Positions 42,990-51,989 of a DNA stretch of 64,000 nt are shown here, in pieces (the stretch's first letter is position 1; each line of letters starts with the position of its first letter). This DNA is from Pullulanibacillus sp. KACC 23026. GTDB lineage: Bacteria > Bacillota > Bacilli > Bacillales > Sporolactobacillaceae. Location: the NCBI RefSeq assembly GCF_029094525.1, contig NZ_CP119107.1, positions 4,526,001-4,590,000 of the forward strand. Direction: 5' to 3'. Below the pieces are notes generated by a model that ran no database searches, had not been told where the DNA came from, and worked only from the letters and a program-made list of their open reading frames with translations. Position numbers and translations under genes: made by a program.

Positions 42990-44063
42990 TTAAATCTCCC
43001 AATCAATGGTTACTTCATGACCAGTTTTAGAAGACTCACAGATCGCATCTAGTACAAGATTATTTTTAAGACCTGTCATAGCAGAGGTAATAGGTTCTTT
43101 TCCTTCTCTTATACATTCTAAGAAGTGCTTGCTCAGCAGCAGGCGGTCCTCAATTTGTCCTTCTGGTTTTACAAGATCAATATCAATCGCACGGTCAAAT
43201 TTTTCAGTGACTAGTGTACACCGATCACCCACTAAAGAAGCACCGCCTTCAGACCCCATCAAATGAACAAATGGTTGATTATCGCTTGCCATATTGACAG
43301 CCCAGCTGACCTCTAAGGATAGAGTGGCCCCATTATCCATTTTAATTAAGGCGGTTGCTAAATCCTCCACATCAAAGTGACCGTTCCAATTAGGCTTCCC
43401 CCATGTTCCGATTCCTTTTTTCTTAGGACCAAATGCGGCATAGGTTGAGCCATAGACTGAGACAGGCTTCGGGTCACCCATGAGGGACAAAGCGAGATCC
43501 AACATGTGCACACCGATATCAATGAGGGGGCCTCCGCCTGATATTTCTTTCTGTGTAAACCAAGTTCCCCAACCTGGAATCCCTTTGCGGCGCCACCAGC
43601 CGGTTTTGGCATTGTAGACATCCCCGATTGCCCCAAGGTCCATTTGTCGTTTCATTTCAAGCATCTGCCATTGCCAGCGCATTTGATGTCCGACCATTAA
43701 CACGTTTCCTGATTCCCTCTGAACCCTAACAATTTCTTTAGCCGCTTCTCCATTAATCCCCATTGGCTTTTCTAAAAGGACATGCTTGCCTGCTTTTAAG
43801 GCTTGAATAGCAAGAGGAGCATGAAAAGCGTTGGGTACGCCAATAATGACCGCATCCACTTTGTCATCCTGAATGAGTTGCTCAGCTGATTCATGAATGG
43901 TATCAATCGCGTACTCTTTAGCTGCTTTTTCTGCAAGCGGACGGAAGTCATCGGTTACTGCGGCGAGCACCGCTTCATCCTTCAGCTGACTAAACACACT
44001 CATATGAACGTTGCCAATATTTCCCGCTCCAATAACACCTAAACGAACCTTACCCTCTGACAT
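42990..44063 (-). CDS. Gfo/Idh/MocA family oxidoreductase
   Basis: NAD(P)-dependent sugar or inositol dehydrogenase of 357 residues. N-terminal Rossmann domain: RLGVIGAGNIGNVHMS; the EKP motif in HVLLEKPMGING; C-terminal domain with GGGPLIDIGVHMLDLAL, where Asp and His are the family's catalytic-site residues. ATG follows GGAGGG at 8 bases. It is 125 bases downstream of a TIM-barrel sugar isomerase gene, with an AraC regulator divergent, the usual arrangement of an uncharacterised sugar catabolic unit. Confidence 0.9.
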   Translation of the reverse strand: MSEGKVRLGVIGAGNIGNVHMSVFSQLKDEAVLAAVTDDFRPLAEKAAKEYAIDTIHESAEQLIQDDKVDAVIIGVPNAFHAPLAIQALKAGKHVLLEKPMGINGEAAKEIVRVQRESGNVLMVGHQMRWQWQMLEMKRQMDLGAIGDVYNAKTGWWRRKGIPGWGTWFTQKEISGGGPLIDIGVHMLDLALSLMGDPKPVSVYGSTYAAFGPKKKGIGTWGKPNWNGHFDVEDLATALIKMDNGATLSLEVSWAVNMASDNQPFVHLMGSEGGASLVGDRCTLVTEKFDRAIDIDLVKPEGQIEDRLLLSKHFLECIREGKEPITSAMTGLKNNLVLDAICESSKTGHEVTIDWEI

Positions 44064-44188
44064 CTATTGTCCCTCCAATTATTTATTAAATTCCTTGTTT
44101 TTTCTAATGCTTCTTGGACCCCTGCCGCTCCCCAACCTTCTTGGATTGGGAGAACACTTTGACCCAGTTTCTCGCCGTTCCCTTTCTA

Positions 44189-44995
44189 TTACTTCTCTAA
44201 TTCAGCCTGCCAAGCCTTTACGCGTTCAAGGCTCACTTTGACTTCTTCTGTTGGATCATAAGTATGGGGTTCATGCTCCACGGTCATTGGCCCCGTAAAC
44301 CCAATCTCCTTAAGTGCAGCCATCACACCTTTGATATCCACGATGCCGTCTCCAAGCGCACAAGTATCATGAGCTCCTGGCGCTTTTACATCCTTTAAGT
44401 GAACATGGACGATATAATCCTTTAAATCATAAACGGCTTGAACAGGATCATAGCCTTGTGTAGCAAACCAGCCTGTATCGATGGCTGACCCCACCCAAGG
44501 AGAAAAAGGACCAACCTTATCAATGACCTCTTGAGGCGTTTTTTCAGGATGATTTTCCAAACCCACTTTAATCGTGTAAGCTTCTGCTAATTCACTTACC
44601 AAAGGACCGTTATCAGGGTGAAAACCTTGTGCAAAGACAGGGGCTCCAATTGCTTTTGCCGTTTCAAAAATTTGGACAGCATCCTCGTGTGTGATCCCTG
44701 GCTCCCCAAAACCCGCTGTATAAGAGATCACACTCATCTCATACTTCTTCAAAATGGCATTGGCCTGCTCAATCATTTCTGGCGTTGCTTTAAACGGATC
44801 AAGATGGGCCACCCATAACTCAATAGCATCAAACCCCATCCCTTTGATTTCTAAGATTAACTCCTCAAACTTAGCCGAAAATTGAGGGCCGTGGAACGCT
44901 TCAACTGTTGCCTGATGACATTTTCCCCAATCCAAGCTATCGGTATAATTCAATTCTCGTGCCACAAAATTGGCTGTCATAAACGCAAACGTCAT
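44189..44995 (-). CDS. Sugar phosphate isomerase/epimerase (xylose isomerase-like TIM barrel)
   Basis: 268-residue AP-endonuclease-2 fold protein, related to IolE/IolI and tagatose/allulose epimerases. Metal-ligand residues expected in order are seen: Glu in FDAIELWVAHLDPF, Glu in KVGLENHPEKTP, Asp/His in AIDTGWFAT and HVHLKDVKAPG, and Glu in MTVEHEPHTYD. ATG at 44995 follows GGAGGAGAGACGG. It is the promoter-proximal gene of a unit with the Gfo/Idh/MocA dehydrogenase. No transporter is linked, so the substrate stays open. Confidence 0.87.
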   Translation of the reverse strand: MTFAFMTANFVARELNYTDSLDWGKCHQATVEAFHGPQFSAKFEELILEIKGMGFDAIELWVAHLDPFKATPEMIEQANAILKKYEMSVISYTAGFGEPGITHEDAVQIFETAKAIGAPVFAQGFHPDNGPLVSELAEAYTIKVGLENHPEKTPQEVIDKVGPFSPWVGSAIDTGWFATQGYDPVQAVYDLKDYIVHVHLKDVKAPGAHDTCALGDGIVDIKGVMAALKEIGFTGPMTVEHEPHTYDPTEEVKVSLERVKAWQAELEK

Positions 44996-45117
44996 CCGTC
45001 TCTCCTCCTATAAGTTACAGGGTTTTAATAAATATGTTAAGCTAAAGTTATCGGAAAAGCGTGTCACTTTTTCAGCAGTCTATCTCATTTTTTCATCTAA
45101 AGGGGGCTTGGGCCAAC

Positions 45118-45981
45118 ATGACGGTTCTTCCATTGTATTTATCAGACTATCCCAATATGAACAGCCATTTCCCCTTCCATCTTTCCATTCATACAATCAA
45201 GACCTTATTTCCTTCTCACCGGCATGATTTTCTTGAGTTTTCACTTGTCATTAAGGGACACGGAACTGAAATAGTGAACGGCAAGCCGCATCCAATGAAG
45301 CCTGGAACCTTCACCTTCATTTCACCCTATCAGATCCATGAAATTCATTCCGATACACACTCACCGTTAGAACTTTATAATTGTAATTTTGACCTTAGTC
45401 TTTTTGAAATGAGTTTGGGTGAGACCGACCTGAACCGTTTTCTTATGGGGGAAACGAATGCCTATCCAGTTCCTGCTTATCTTCAATTAGATGAAGAGAC
45501 CTATCAGCAGTTTGAGGCTCTTTTGCGAGAAATGCTTAAGGAGTATAACGGGAATGAAACGGGGCGAGAGCTGTTAATTCGAGCCAAGCTTATCGAAGTT
45601 ATGATCCAATTTATTCGTTTAAGAAAAAATAGGCATCACCTTCCGCCTGAAGCTGCCTCTTCTTATCCAAAAGGAGTGGTTTGGCAGGTTGTTCACTATA
45701 TACATAACCATTATCAAGACCCCCTTTCCCTCACTCATTTAGCCAAACTTTTTAATGTCAGTGCACCTTATTTAAGTGAACAATTCAAGCAGCAGATGGG
45801 AGAAAGCTTCGTCACATTTCTGCATGAAGTGCGCTTGCGCCATGCCTGCAGTCTACTGATCTCGACCGACTCTCCTGTCACAGCCATTGCCCACGAAGTC
45901 GGTTACAATTCCTTTAAGACCTTCTCCCGTGCCTTCCGCAGCTTTAAAGGGACCACCCCATCCGATTATCGAGCCAAATAG
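45118..45981 (+). CDS. AraC-family transcriptional regulator with cupin sensor
   Basis: About 287 residues. N-terminal cupin-like sensor (FPSHRHDFLEFSLVIKGHG, then MKPGTFTFISPYQIHEI) and two C-terminal helix-turn-helix motifs (LTHLAKLFNVSAPYLSEQFK; ITAIAHEVGYNSFKTFSRAF-like second motif). It is divergent from the sugar isomerase/dehydrogenase pair with a short shared intergenic region, so it very probably regulates them in response to a sugar or its derivative. I prefer ATG at 45118 after AAAGGGGG; a GTG at 45061 is possible. Confidence 0.9.
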   Translation: MTVLPLYLSDYPNMNSHFPFHLSIHTIKTLFPSHRHDFLEFSLVIKGHGTEIVNGKPHPMKPGTFTFISPYQIHEIHSDTHSPLELYNCNFDLSLFEMSLGETDLNRFLMGETNAYPVPAYLQLDEETYQQFEALLREMLKEYNGNETGRELLIRAKLIEVMIQFIRLRKNRHHLPPEAASSYPKGVVWQVVHYIHNHYQDPLSLTHLAKLFNVSAPYLSEQFKQQMGESFVTFLHEVRLRHACSLLISTDSPVTAIAHEVGYNSFKTFSRAFRSFKGTTPSDYRAK

Positions 45982-45989
45982 GAAACGAA

Positions 45990-46026
45990 GGGACGGTTCT
46001 CTTGTTCCATTTAGGAGAACCGCCCC
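45990..46026. repeat. Dispersed intergenic hairpin, GGGACGG variant
   Basis: GGGACGGTTCTC / GAGAACCGCCCC, 13-base loop, directly after the AraC-type gene. A member of the same family as 16670 and 47021; may act as a terminator stem for the AraC gene though the T-run is missing. Confidence 0.65.
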
Positions 46027-46105
46027 TGAAGCTGGTCATCTCATCACCTTTTTCTAGGCACTTCAATAGGATATTAAGTGACTAAATGAAGAGGAGAGGC
46101 CATTT

Positions 46106-47011
46106 ATGTATCCTGAATATCCTTATTTTAAGAAAACCACTCAGAGTAAAGAGAAGATCTTATCTTTTCCCCCTCAACATCAGGTTAGGCAGCCTGGGAT
46201 TGAATCCATTATGTACCCCCAGCCTATTATTGAAAACCCCGCATACAAAGGAAGCGGTAAACTCAAAGGAAAGACAGCTATTATTACTGGAGGAGACAGC
46301 GGGATCGGTGCGGCGACAGCCATCGCCTTTGCCAAAGAGGGAGCGGACCTTGTTATTCCTTATTACAGTGATTATGAAAAACAGGATGCGGATCGAACGC
46401 AAAAACGTATTGAAGAGCTCGGTCAAAAAGCCATCATGATTCCGGGAGATTTACGTGACCCGGACCATTGCCAATCTGTCGTTGAAACAGCACTCGATAC
46501 TTTTGGTCAGTTAAATATACTTGTAAATAATAACGGCGTTCAGTTCCCGCAGGAGAGCCTCCTAGATATCTCCATTGAGCAGTGGGATGCCACATTTAAA
46601 ACCAATATCTACGTCTTTTTTTATATGTCAAAAGCCTCCTTACCTCATTTAAAAGAAGGGGATGCGATTGTGAACACGGCTTCTGTCGTGGCCTACGAGG
46701 GGAATAAAAAACTAATTGATTATACCGCAACCAAAGGAGCCATAGTCGGCTTTACACGTGCCCTCTCTCAAAATCTTGCCTCACAGAATATTCGTGTCAA
46801 TGCGGTTGCACCTGGTCCGATTTGGACACCTCTTATTCCTTCAAGCTTCTCAGCGGAAGACGTGGAAACCTTTGGCCTAGACACCCCTATGAAACGTGCT
46901 GGCCAACCTTTTGAACTCGCACCCGCTTATGTCTATTTGGCGTCAGATGATTCCAGATATGTAACTGGACAGGTCATTCACGTCAATGGCGGAACAATGG
47001 TCAGTTCCTGA
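46106..47011 (+). CDS. Short-chain dehydrogenase/reductase (YhdF/YhxC-like)
   Basis: 301-residue SDR with an N-terminal extension of about 50 residues (YPYFKKTTQSKEK...) that is typical of general-stress SDRs such as YhdF and YhxC. Rossmann motif TGGDSGIGAATA; NNNGVQ in place of the usual NNAG (Asn for Ala at the third position); catalytic Ser in NTASVVAYEG and Tyr/Lys in DYTATKGAIVGFT; VNAVAPGPIWTPL. The substrate is unknown. ATG follows GAGGAGAGG. Own hairpin after the stop. Confidence 0.88.
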   Translation: MYPEYPYFKKTTQSKEKILSFPPQHQVRQPGIESIMYPQPIIENPAYKGSGKLKGKTAIITGGDSGIGAATAIAFAKEGADLVIPYYSDYEKQDADRTQKRIEELGQKAIMIPGDLRDPDHCQSVVETALDTFGQLNILVNNNGVQFPQESLLDISIEQWDATFKTNIYVFFYMSKASLPHLKEGDAIVNTASVVAYEGNKKLIDYTATKGAIVGFTRALSQNLASQNIRVNAVAPGPIWTPLIPSSFSAEDVETFGLDTPMKRAGQPFELAPAYVYLASDDSRYVTGQVIHVNGGTMVSS

Positions 47012-47020
47012 AGAAAATAA

Positions 47021-47066
47021 GAACAGACCTCTATTGAAAGAATCACAGCTTAAAGAGGTCTGTTCC
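47021..47066. repeat. Dispersed intergenic hairpin after the SDR gene
   Basis: GAACAGACCTCT / AGAGGTCTGTTC, long loop. The ACAGACCTC half is shared with the palindrome at 16670. Nothing else recognisable lies in 47067-47336. Confidence 0.65.
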
Positions 47067-47336
47067 CACTGCCTTTATTAAAAAACAGCACTTGCAAGTG
47101 AGCCACCACAAGCTATTGCCGTTTCTAACCAAGAAATACTACATTAACGGATCTACTAATGCCTCACACAGGCAATTCAGTTCACTACACTCAAAACAGG
47201 TCCAATTTGAATAGCTATCCCATTCCCATTCATAGAGCGCTCCATATTTGAAAATCGATAAAAACTTGAAGGAACACTCTGCCCGCCATCCGTTTCCCTT
47301 CCATTATTCATTGGTTTTCCGAGACGTCTCTCTGAA

Positions 47337-48365
47337 TCAAATTGCAAGCGTAAAATATGTGACAAGAGAGAGTAAAAGAGATGTAATGACCATAGCAATG
47401 AGCGGGCGCAATGCCTTCGTCCTCAGAGTAGCCAAACTCACATTCAATCCTAAACCAATCATGGCCATTGTAAGAATAAAGGTTGTAAAACTAGATAGCG
47501 TGTTTAAGAATGACCCGGGCACAGGAATCACTTTGCCAAACCCATATGTCCCCAATAGACTCATAATAATAAATCCTGCTAGAAACCAAGGGTATTCAAG
47601 CTTCACCGGCTCATTTTCTAGTTTTCCCTTTCGCTTCATCCAAACCATTAGGATAAGGCTGACAGGGATAAGCAGGAACACACGCCCCAGCTTCGCGAGC
47701 AGGGCAATGGCTAAAGCATTAGGACCCGCTGGTGCCCCGGCTAAGGCCACTTGGGCAATCTCATGTAAGCTTACACCTGACCAAATCCCGTAATTAGAAG
47801 CTGATAACGAGACATGGGTTCTTAGAATCGTATACAAAATAGAAAAAATCGTTCCGACGAGCGCAATAATCCCCGCACCAATTGCAGTGTCCTCTTCCTT
47901 TGCCTTTACAATTGGTGAAACAGCGGCAATGGCAGCTGCCCCACAAACTCCTGTTCCGATCCCTAGCAAGAGGGACAAATCAAAATCTGCTTTAAACCAC
48001 TTAGCGAGAAGGAGCATCACAATTATGGCAAATACAATGGTGCCAGCCCCTCTTACAAGAAGACCGAGCCCCTGATGCAGCACCACATCCATATTTAGTT
48101 TGAGGCCAAATAGGATGATGGCCAAACGAAGCAATCGTTTTGAAGCAAATTGAATCCCCGCCCTCAGCTTTTCAGGGTAGCCCCAAAACTGTCGATAAAG
48201 AACGGCGATTATAATGGCACAGGCCAAAGGGCCAACCGATTTAATTCCAGGGAGTTTAGCAAGACCGAACCCTAATAATGCAATGACGAAGGTAAAACCA
48301 ACTCCAGCTATCCAATATCTCCACACAGAAGAAGGAACCGCTTTTGTTTTTTCCTTATTGATCAT
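47337..48365 (-). CDS. YeiH/YadS family putative sulfate exporter (UPF0324)
   Basis: About 342 residues with ten hydrophobic segments. Seen: LLRLAIILFGLKLNMD, LLLGIGTGVCGAAAIAAVSPI and the C-terminal TFILTMAMIGLGLNVSLATL, the conserved blocks of the YeiH family. Proposed to export sulfate or related anions; not settled. ATG at 48365 lies 8 bases after GGAGG; the in-frame start at 48380 is upstream of that site. A LysR-type regulator gene (49.3 kb) is near, as with E. coli yeiE-yeiH, but a PAP2 gene lies between. Confidence 0.85.
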   Translation of the reverse strand: MINKEKTKAVPSSVWRYWIAGVGFTFVIALLGFGLAKLPGIKSVGPLACAIIIAVLYRQFWGYPEKLRAGIQFASKRLLRLAIILFGLKLNMDVVLHQGLGLLVRGAGTIVFAIIVMLLLAKWFKADFDLSLLLGIGTGVCGAAAIAAVSPIVKAKEEDTAIGAGIIALVGTIFSILYTILRTHVSLSASNYGIWSGVSLHEIAQVALAGAPAGPNALAIALLAKLGRVFLLIPVSLILMVWMKRKGKLENEPVKLEYPWFLAGFIIMSLLGTYGFGKVIPVPGSFLNTLSSFTTFILTMAMIGLGLNVSLATLRTKALRPLIAMVITSLLLSLVTYFTLAI

Positions 48366-48618
48366 CTGCGTTACCTCCAAATTATGACTTCTGACTCTAG
48401 CTTAATCCCTGATTTAACATAAGTAAAATAGATTATTATGATTGTAACCATAACCTTTTAGTTATGGTTACTCCATTCTGTTCGGTCAAGGCTGGCCATC
48501 ACCATCTAGAACGAAAACTCAGGTTCATAGTTCCCTAGTCTTAAGCATATATGTCTAACAAAGCGTGTCTGTCAGTAGGCTTTGTCATTCATTACCTTTC
48601 TAGGGAAGGATCGTGATC

Positions 48619-49242
48619 ATGCGCAGCCCTCAACTCAACCGTCATTTTATATCACTTATTATCTTTAGTCTTTTATTTTTGGCCTTATCTCTATTATACG
48701 AACAGCCTTTTTTATCTCAAATCAATTTAACACTCCAACGATTGATCTATAACTATTCAAATGGCGCTTATTTGGACTTCTTTACAAGAATGACCCGTCT
48801 AGGATCGGCTCCCTTATACATTATGGTGAGTCTCATTCTCATGCTTGGTCTAAGTCTCATGAAAAATTACAAAGGGCTTATTTTTGTACCGATTAATCTC
48901 ATTGGCTCTGCCTTGTTGAATGTTTTATTAAAGCATTTACTACTAAAGCCTCGACCTGAAGTCGAGCATCTCGTGTATGCCGGGTCCTATAGCTTTCCAA
49001 GCGGTCACTCCATGAATGCGATGGTTTTCTACGGCTTTCTTGCTTTCTTGCTTATGGAATTTTTGGGGCCTATTTGGGCAAAATGGCTAACCTTATTAAT
49101 TGCTGCCTTGTTCATTCTCTTAATTGGGATGAGCCGTGTTTATTTAGGGGTCCATTATCCTCTCGATATTATTGGAGGCTATTCAGCGGGGCTTGCTTGG
49201 CTATCTTTAATCATTTTTATCTATAAACAAATTGAATCCTAG
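48619..49242 (+). CDS. PAP2-family membrane phosphatase
   Basis: Lipid phosphatase of about 207 residues with five or six membrane segments. The three-part catalytic signature is complete: KHLLLKPRPE, PSGHSMNA and SRVYLGVHYPLDIIGG. Likely substrates are undecaprenyl diphosphate or phosphatidic acid/PG-phosphate. ATG at 48619 lies 8 bases after AAGGA; a GTG at 48613 is too close to it. Divergent from the YeiH-type gene and 72 bases before the LysR-type gene. Confidence 0.9.
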   Translation: MRSPQLNRHFISLIIFSLLFLALSLLYEQPFLSQINLTLQRLIYNYSNGAYLDFFTRMTRLGSAPLYIMVSLILMLGLSLMKNYKGLIFVPINLIGSALLNVLLKHLLLKPRPEVEHLVYAGSYSFPSGHSMNAMVFYGFLAFLLMEFLGPIWAKWLTLLIAALFILLIGMSRVYLGVHYPLDIIGGYSAGLAWLSLIIFIYKQIES

Positions 49243-49314
49243 AAACATTATGTAAATATTAGTTTATAATAGGGGATAGCTTTCATTTCGCAACTTTTTT
49301 CAGAGGTGATAGGA

Positions 49315-50202
49315 ATGGACCAATCCCTTCTTGTCTTTGTGACTGTAGCCGAGCAAGCTAACTTCACACGGGCAGCTGACATTTTACATATGACCCAACC
49401 GGCCGTCAGCAATCACGTTCACTCCCTAGAAAAACAGATGGGGACAAAATTATTAGATCGGACCAACAAATATGTCAAACTTAATAAGGCTGGAGAAATT
49501 GTCTATCACCATGCCAAACAAATATTAGGCCTGTATACAAAAATGGAGAGCCTTCTCGCCGACTTAACCCAGATGGCTAGCGGGGCTCTAAAAATTGGTT
49601 CAAGTTTTACGTTTGGTGAATATATTTTACCGCACTTAATCGCCAAACTGCATGATCAATACCCTTTAATTCAGCCCAGTGTGACAATTGAAAACTCAAC
49701 CCATATCATTGATTCCGTCCTTCGTCATCAGTTAGACATTGGCATTATTGAAGGCGGCGACTTTTCAGCGACACGTGTCAACATTACCCCTTTCATGGAG
49801 GATAAGATGTCCATTGTTGTCTCAAGCAACCATCCTCTATTATTTAAAAAAAACCTTGTCCCGAAAGACCTTGAAAAAGAGACATGGATGATTCGTGAGG
49901 AAGGGTCCGGGACAAGAGTACTGCAGGATACTGCTTTTAACCAGATGGGCATTTCCCCGCAGGATACCATGTCGTTTGGAAGTACACAGATGATAAAGGA
50001 ATCCATTGAAGCAGGGCTTGGTATCTCGCTTCTTTCAGAGTCAACCATGCGCAAGGAGCTCAAATGGGGATCCTTGTCCATTTTAAAAGTGGATGGCTTC
50101 CCAATGACACGGCAATTTTCTTTGGTGCTGCCAGATGAAACCTATCATACCAAAGCAACAGAAGTGTTCATTACGCTTCTTCAATCTTTACAAGAGTTTT
50201 AA
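49315..50202 (+). CDS. LysR-family transcriptional regulator (YeiE/CysL-like)
   Basis: About 295 residues. N-terminal winged helix: FVTVAEQANFTRAADILHMTQPAVSNHV (helix-turn-helix), then the long linker helix and an effector-binding domain (periplasmic-binding-like) from about residue 90. ATG at 49315 after GAGGTGAT; an in-frame start at 49306 overlaps the site. Its closeness to a yeiH-type gene fits the known yeiE/yeiH or cysL arrangement, where the effector is a sulfur-compound or sulfite; this is inference from position. Confidence 0.88.
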   Translation: MDQSLLVFVTVAEQANFTRAADILHMTQPAVSNHVHSLEKQMGTKLLDRTNKYVKLNKAGEIVYHHAKQILGLYTKMESLLADLTQMASGALKIGSSFTFGEYILPHLIAKLHDQYPLIQPSVTIENSTHIIDSVLRHQLDIGIIEGGDFSATRVNITPFMEDKMSIVVSSNHPLLFKKNLVPKDLEKETWMIREEGSGTRVLQDTAFNQMGISPQDTMSFGSTQMIKESIEAGLGISLLSESTMRKELKWGSLSILKVDGFPMTRQFSLVLPDETYHTKATEVFITLLQSLQEF

Positions 50203-50223
50203 AACGAGCGAAATTTCAGCCGG

Positions 50224-50643
50224 TTACGATGCAGGTTTCTCGCCTCTGACATCTAATTCGCCTTGACTCACACCACCAGAGTGACTGATTTCAATCTGGT
50301 AGCCCCCGCCATTTGGTACAAACTTAAAGAGGTGTTCAAAGGGACGGTCCTTCGAATAATTACCTTTTATATGATAAGACCCATAGTAGTTTGGAATGAG
50401 TCGCCAGCGTTTTCTAATAACCGCGTATTGGACAATTTGATTTTTAGACACCGATTGGATCCCCTTTATTTGAACAACGCGGTCCCGAACTTTAAAAACA
50501 GGAGTATACTCCACAACAACTTCTTTACCCAACTCCCATTTTAGAGTAGCTTGCGTTCCTTTCTGACGACTCCTCCTCCAAAGAAAGAGAACGGAGACCA
50601 CCATCAACAAACCGAAGAGAACAAACAGATTTACCATGCTCAT
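50224..50643 (-). CDS. Hypothetical protein with one N-terminal membrane segment
   Basis: About 139 residues: one membrane segment (residues 4-22, LFVLFGLLMVVSVLFLW), a basic RRSRQK stop-transfer, then a soluble domain with alternating beta-like strands (EYTPVFKVRDRVVQI, YEHLFKFVPNGGGYQIEIS-like end). No cysteine or catalytic motif. I do not recognise a family. ATG at 50643 lies 9 bases after GGAGG. It is convergent with the LysR gene, and array 2 lies about 200 bases upstream of its start. Confidence 0.7.
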   Translation of the reverse strand: MSMVNLFVLFGLLMVVSVLFLWRRSRQKGTQATLKWELGKEVVVEYTPVFKVRDRVVQIKGIQSVSKNQIVQYAVIRKRWRLIPNYYGSYHIKGNYSKDRPFEHLFKFVPNGGGYQIEISHSGGVSQGELDVRGEKPAS

Positions 50644-50846
50644 ATGCAAAGACCTCCTTTGTTAATTCCCTTCACAATTAGTTTATGAAAGTGGTACAAG
50701 TCTTGCGAAGGCTCCCATCGCCCTTTTTTAAAAGGGGCATGACGTTACGCTTGTTTCACGGGAGCGGCGGATAGGCGGATGGGCGGGGGTGGCTAATAAG
50801 CGAATCTGGTTACGCTTAATTTTAAAAATAGACGGATTTCGGCTAG

Positions 50847-51850
50847 TTAGCGTATTCTCGTTACACCTATTTTATTTAGGCGTAACGGCGTTTCCTTATT
50901 CTCTGTTTTTTCGCTGTTTTCCGGGGTTTAGCGTATTCTCGTTACGCCTATTTTATTTAGGCGTAACGGCGTTTCCCTATTTCCTAATTTTTCACCGTTT
51001 TCCGGGGTTTAGCGTATTCTCGTTACGCCTATTTTATTTAGGCGTAACGGCGTTTCCTTATTCTCTGTTTTTTCGCCGTTTCCCGGGGGTTTAGCGGATT
51101 CTCGTTACGCCTATTTTATTTAGGTGTAACGGCATTTCCTTATTCTCTGTTTTTTCGCCGTTTCCCGGGGGTTTAGCGGATTCTCGTTACGCCTATTTTA
51201 TTTAGGTGTAACGGCGTTTCCCTATTCTCTGTTTTTTCGCCGTTTCCCGGGAGTTTAGCGGATTCTCGTTACACCTATTTTATTTAGGCGTAACGGCGTT
51301 TCCCTATTTCCTGTATTTTCGCCGTTTCCCGGGGTTTAGCGTATTCTCGTTACGCCTATTTTATTTAGGCGTAACGGCGTTTCCCTATTCCCTAATTTTT
51401 CGCCGTTTCCCGGGGTTTAGCGTATTCTCGTTACACCTATTTTATTTAGGCGTAACGGCATTTCCCTATTCCCTAATTTTTCGCTGTTTTCCGGGGTTTA
51501 GCGTATTCTCGTTACGCCTATTTTATTTAGGCGTAACGTCGTTTCCCTATTTCCTGTATTTTCGCCGTTTTCCGGGGTTTAGCGTATTCTCGTTACGCCT
51601 ATTTTATTTAGGCGTAACGTCGTTTCCCTATTTCCTGTATTTTCGCCGTTTTCCGGGGTTTAGCGTATTCTCGTTACGCCTATTTTATTTAGGCGTAACG
51701 TCGTTTCCCTATTTCCTAATTTTTCACCGTTTTCCGGGGTTTAGCGTATTCTCGTTACGCCTATTTCATTTGAGCGTAACCAGGATTCGCTATTTCCCTA
51801 ATTTTTCGCCGTTTTCCGGGGTTTAGCGGATTCTCGTTACACTTGAATAG
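50847..51850. repeat. 81-bp tandem repeat array 2 (12 units plus a partial 13th)
   Basis: Unit starts (TTAGCG) at 50847, 50928, 51009, 51091, 51173, 51255, 51336, 51417, 51498, 51579, 51660, 51741 and 51823; spacing 81 or 82. Same unit as array 1, but with fixed differences: loop TTTTATT (array 1 TTTCATT) and CGTTTCC after the stem (array 1 CATTTCC). The last whole unit (51741) reverts to TTTCATT and has a damaged 3' arm. Several units have TTAGCGGATTC. A degenerate relative precedes the array at about 50797-50840. A 101-codon frame at 50789-51094 runs through the first units with a 27-residue period but is broken where spacing becomes 82. Confidence 0.97.
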
Positions 51851-51885
51851 CCGCCGCGGTTAACGCATGCACTCCTCCTCAAACG

Positions 51886-51922
51886 AAAAGAACCTTTCCA
51901 GTAGTAGGGGAAAGGTTCTTCT
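51886..51922 (-). terminator. Terminator downstream of the antiporter gene
   Basis: GAGAAGAACCTTTCC / GGAAAGGTTCTTTTC around an 8-base loop, then GTTTG on the minus strand. It separates the antiporter gene from array 2. Confidence 0.8.
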
Positions 51923-51989
51923 CGTACGGGTCTTCTAATAGTTTTTGGCTCATTGCTTAAATTCCTTCGCAAAGGATTCTATTGGCTCT

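Noticed and set aside
50789-51094. Protein of 101 residues with a 27-residue repeat
   Set aside because: It is a GTG-started frame through the first units of array 2 with no ribosome binding site, broken where unit length becomes 82; it follows from the repeat period, not from coding selection.
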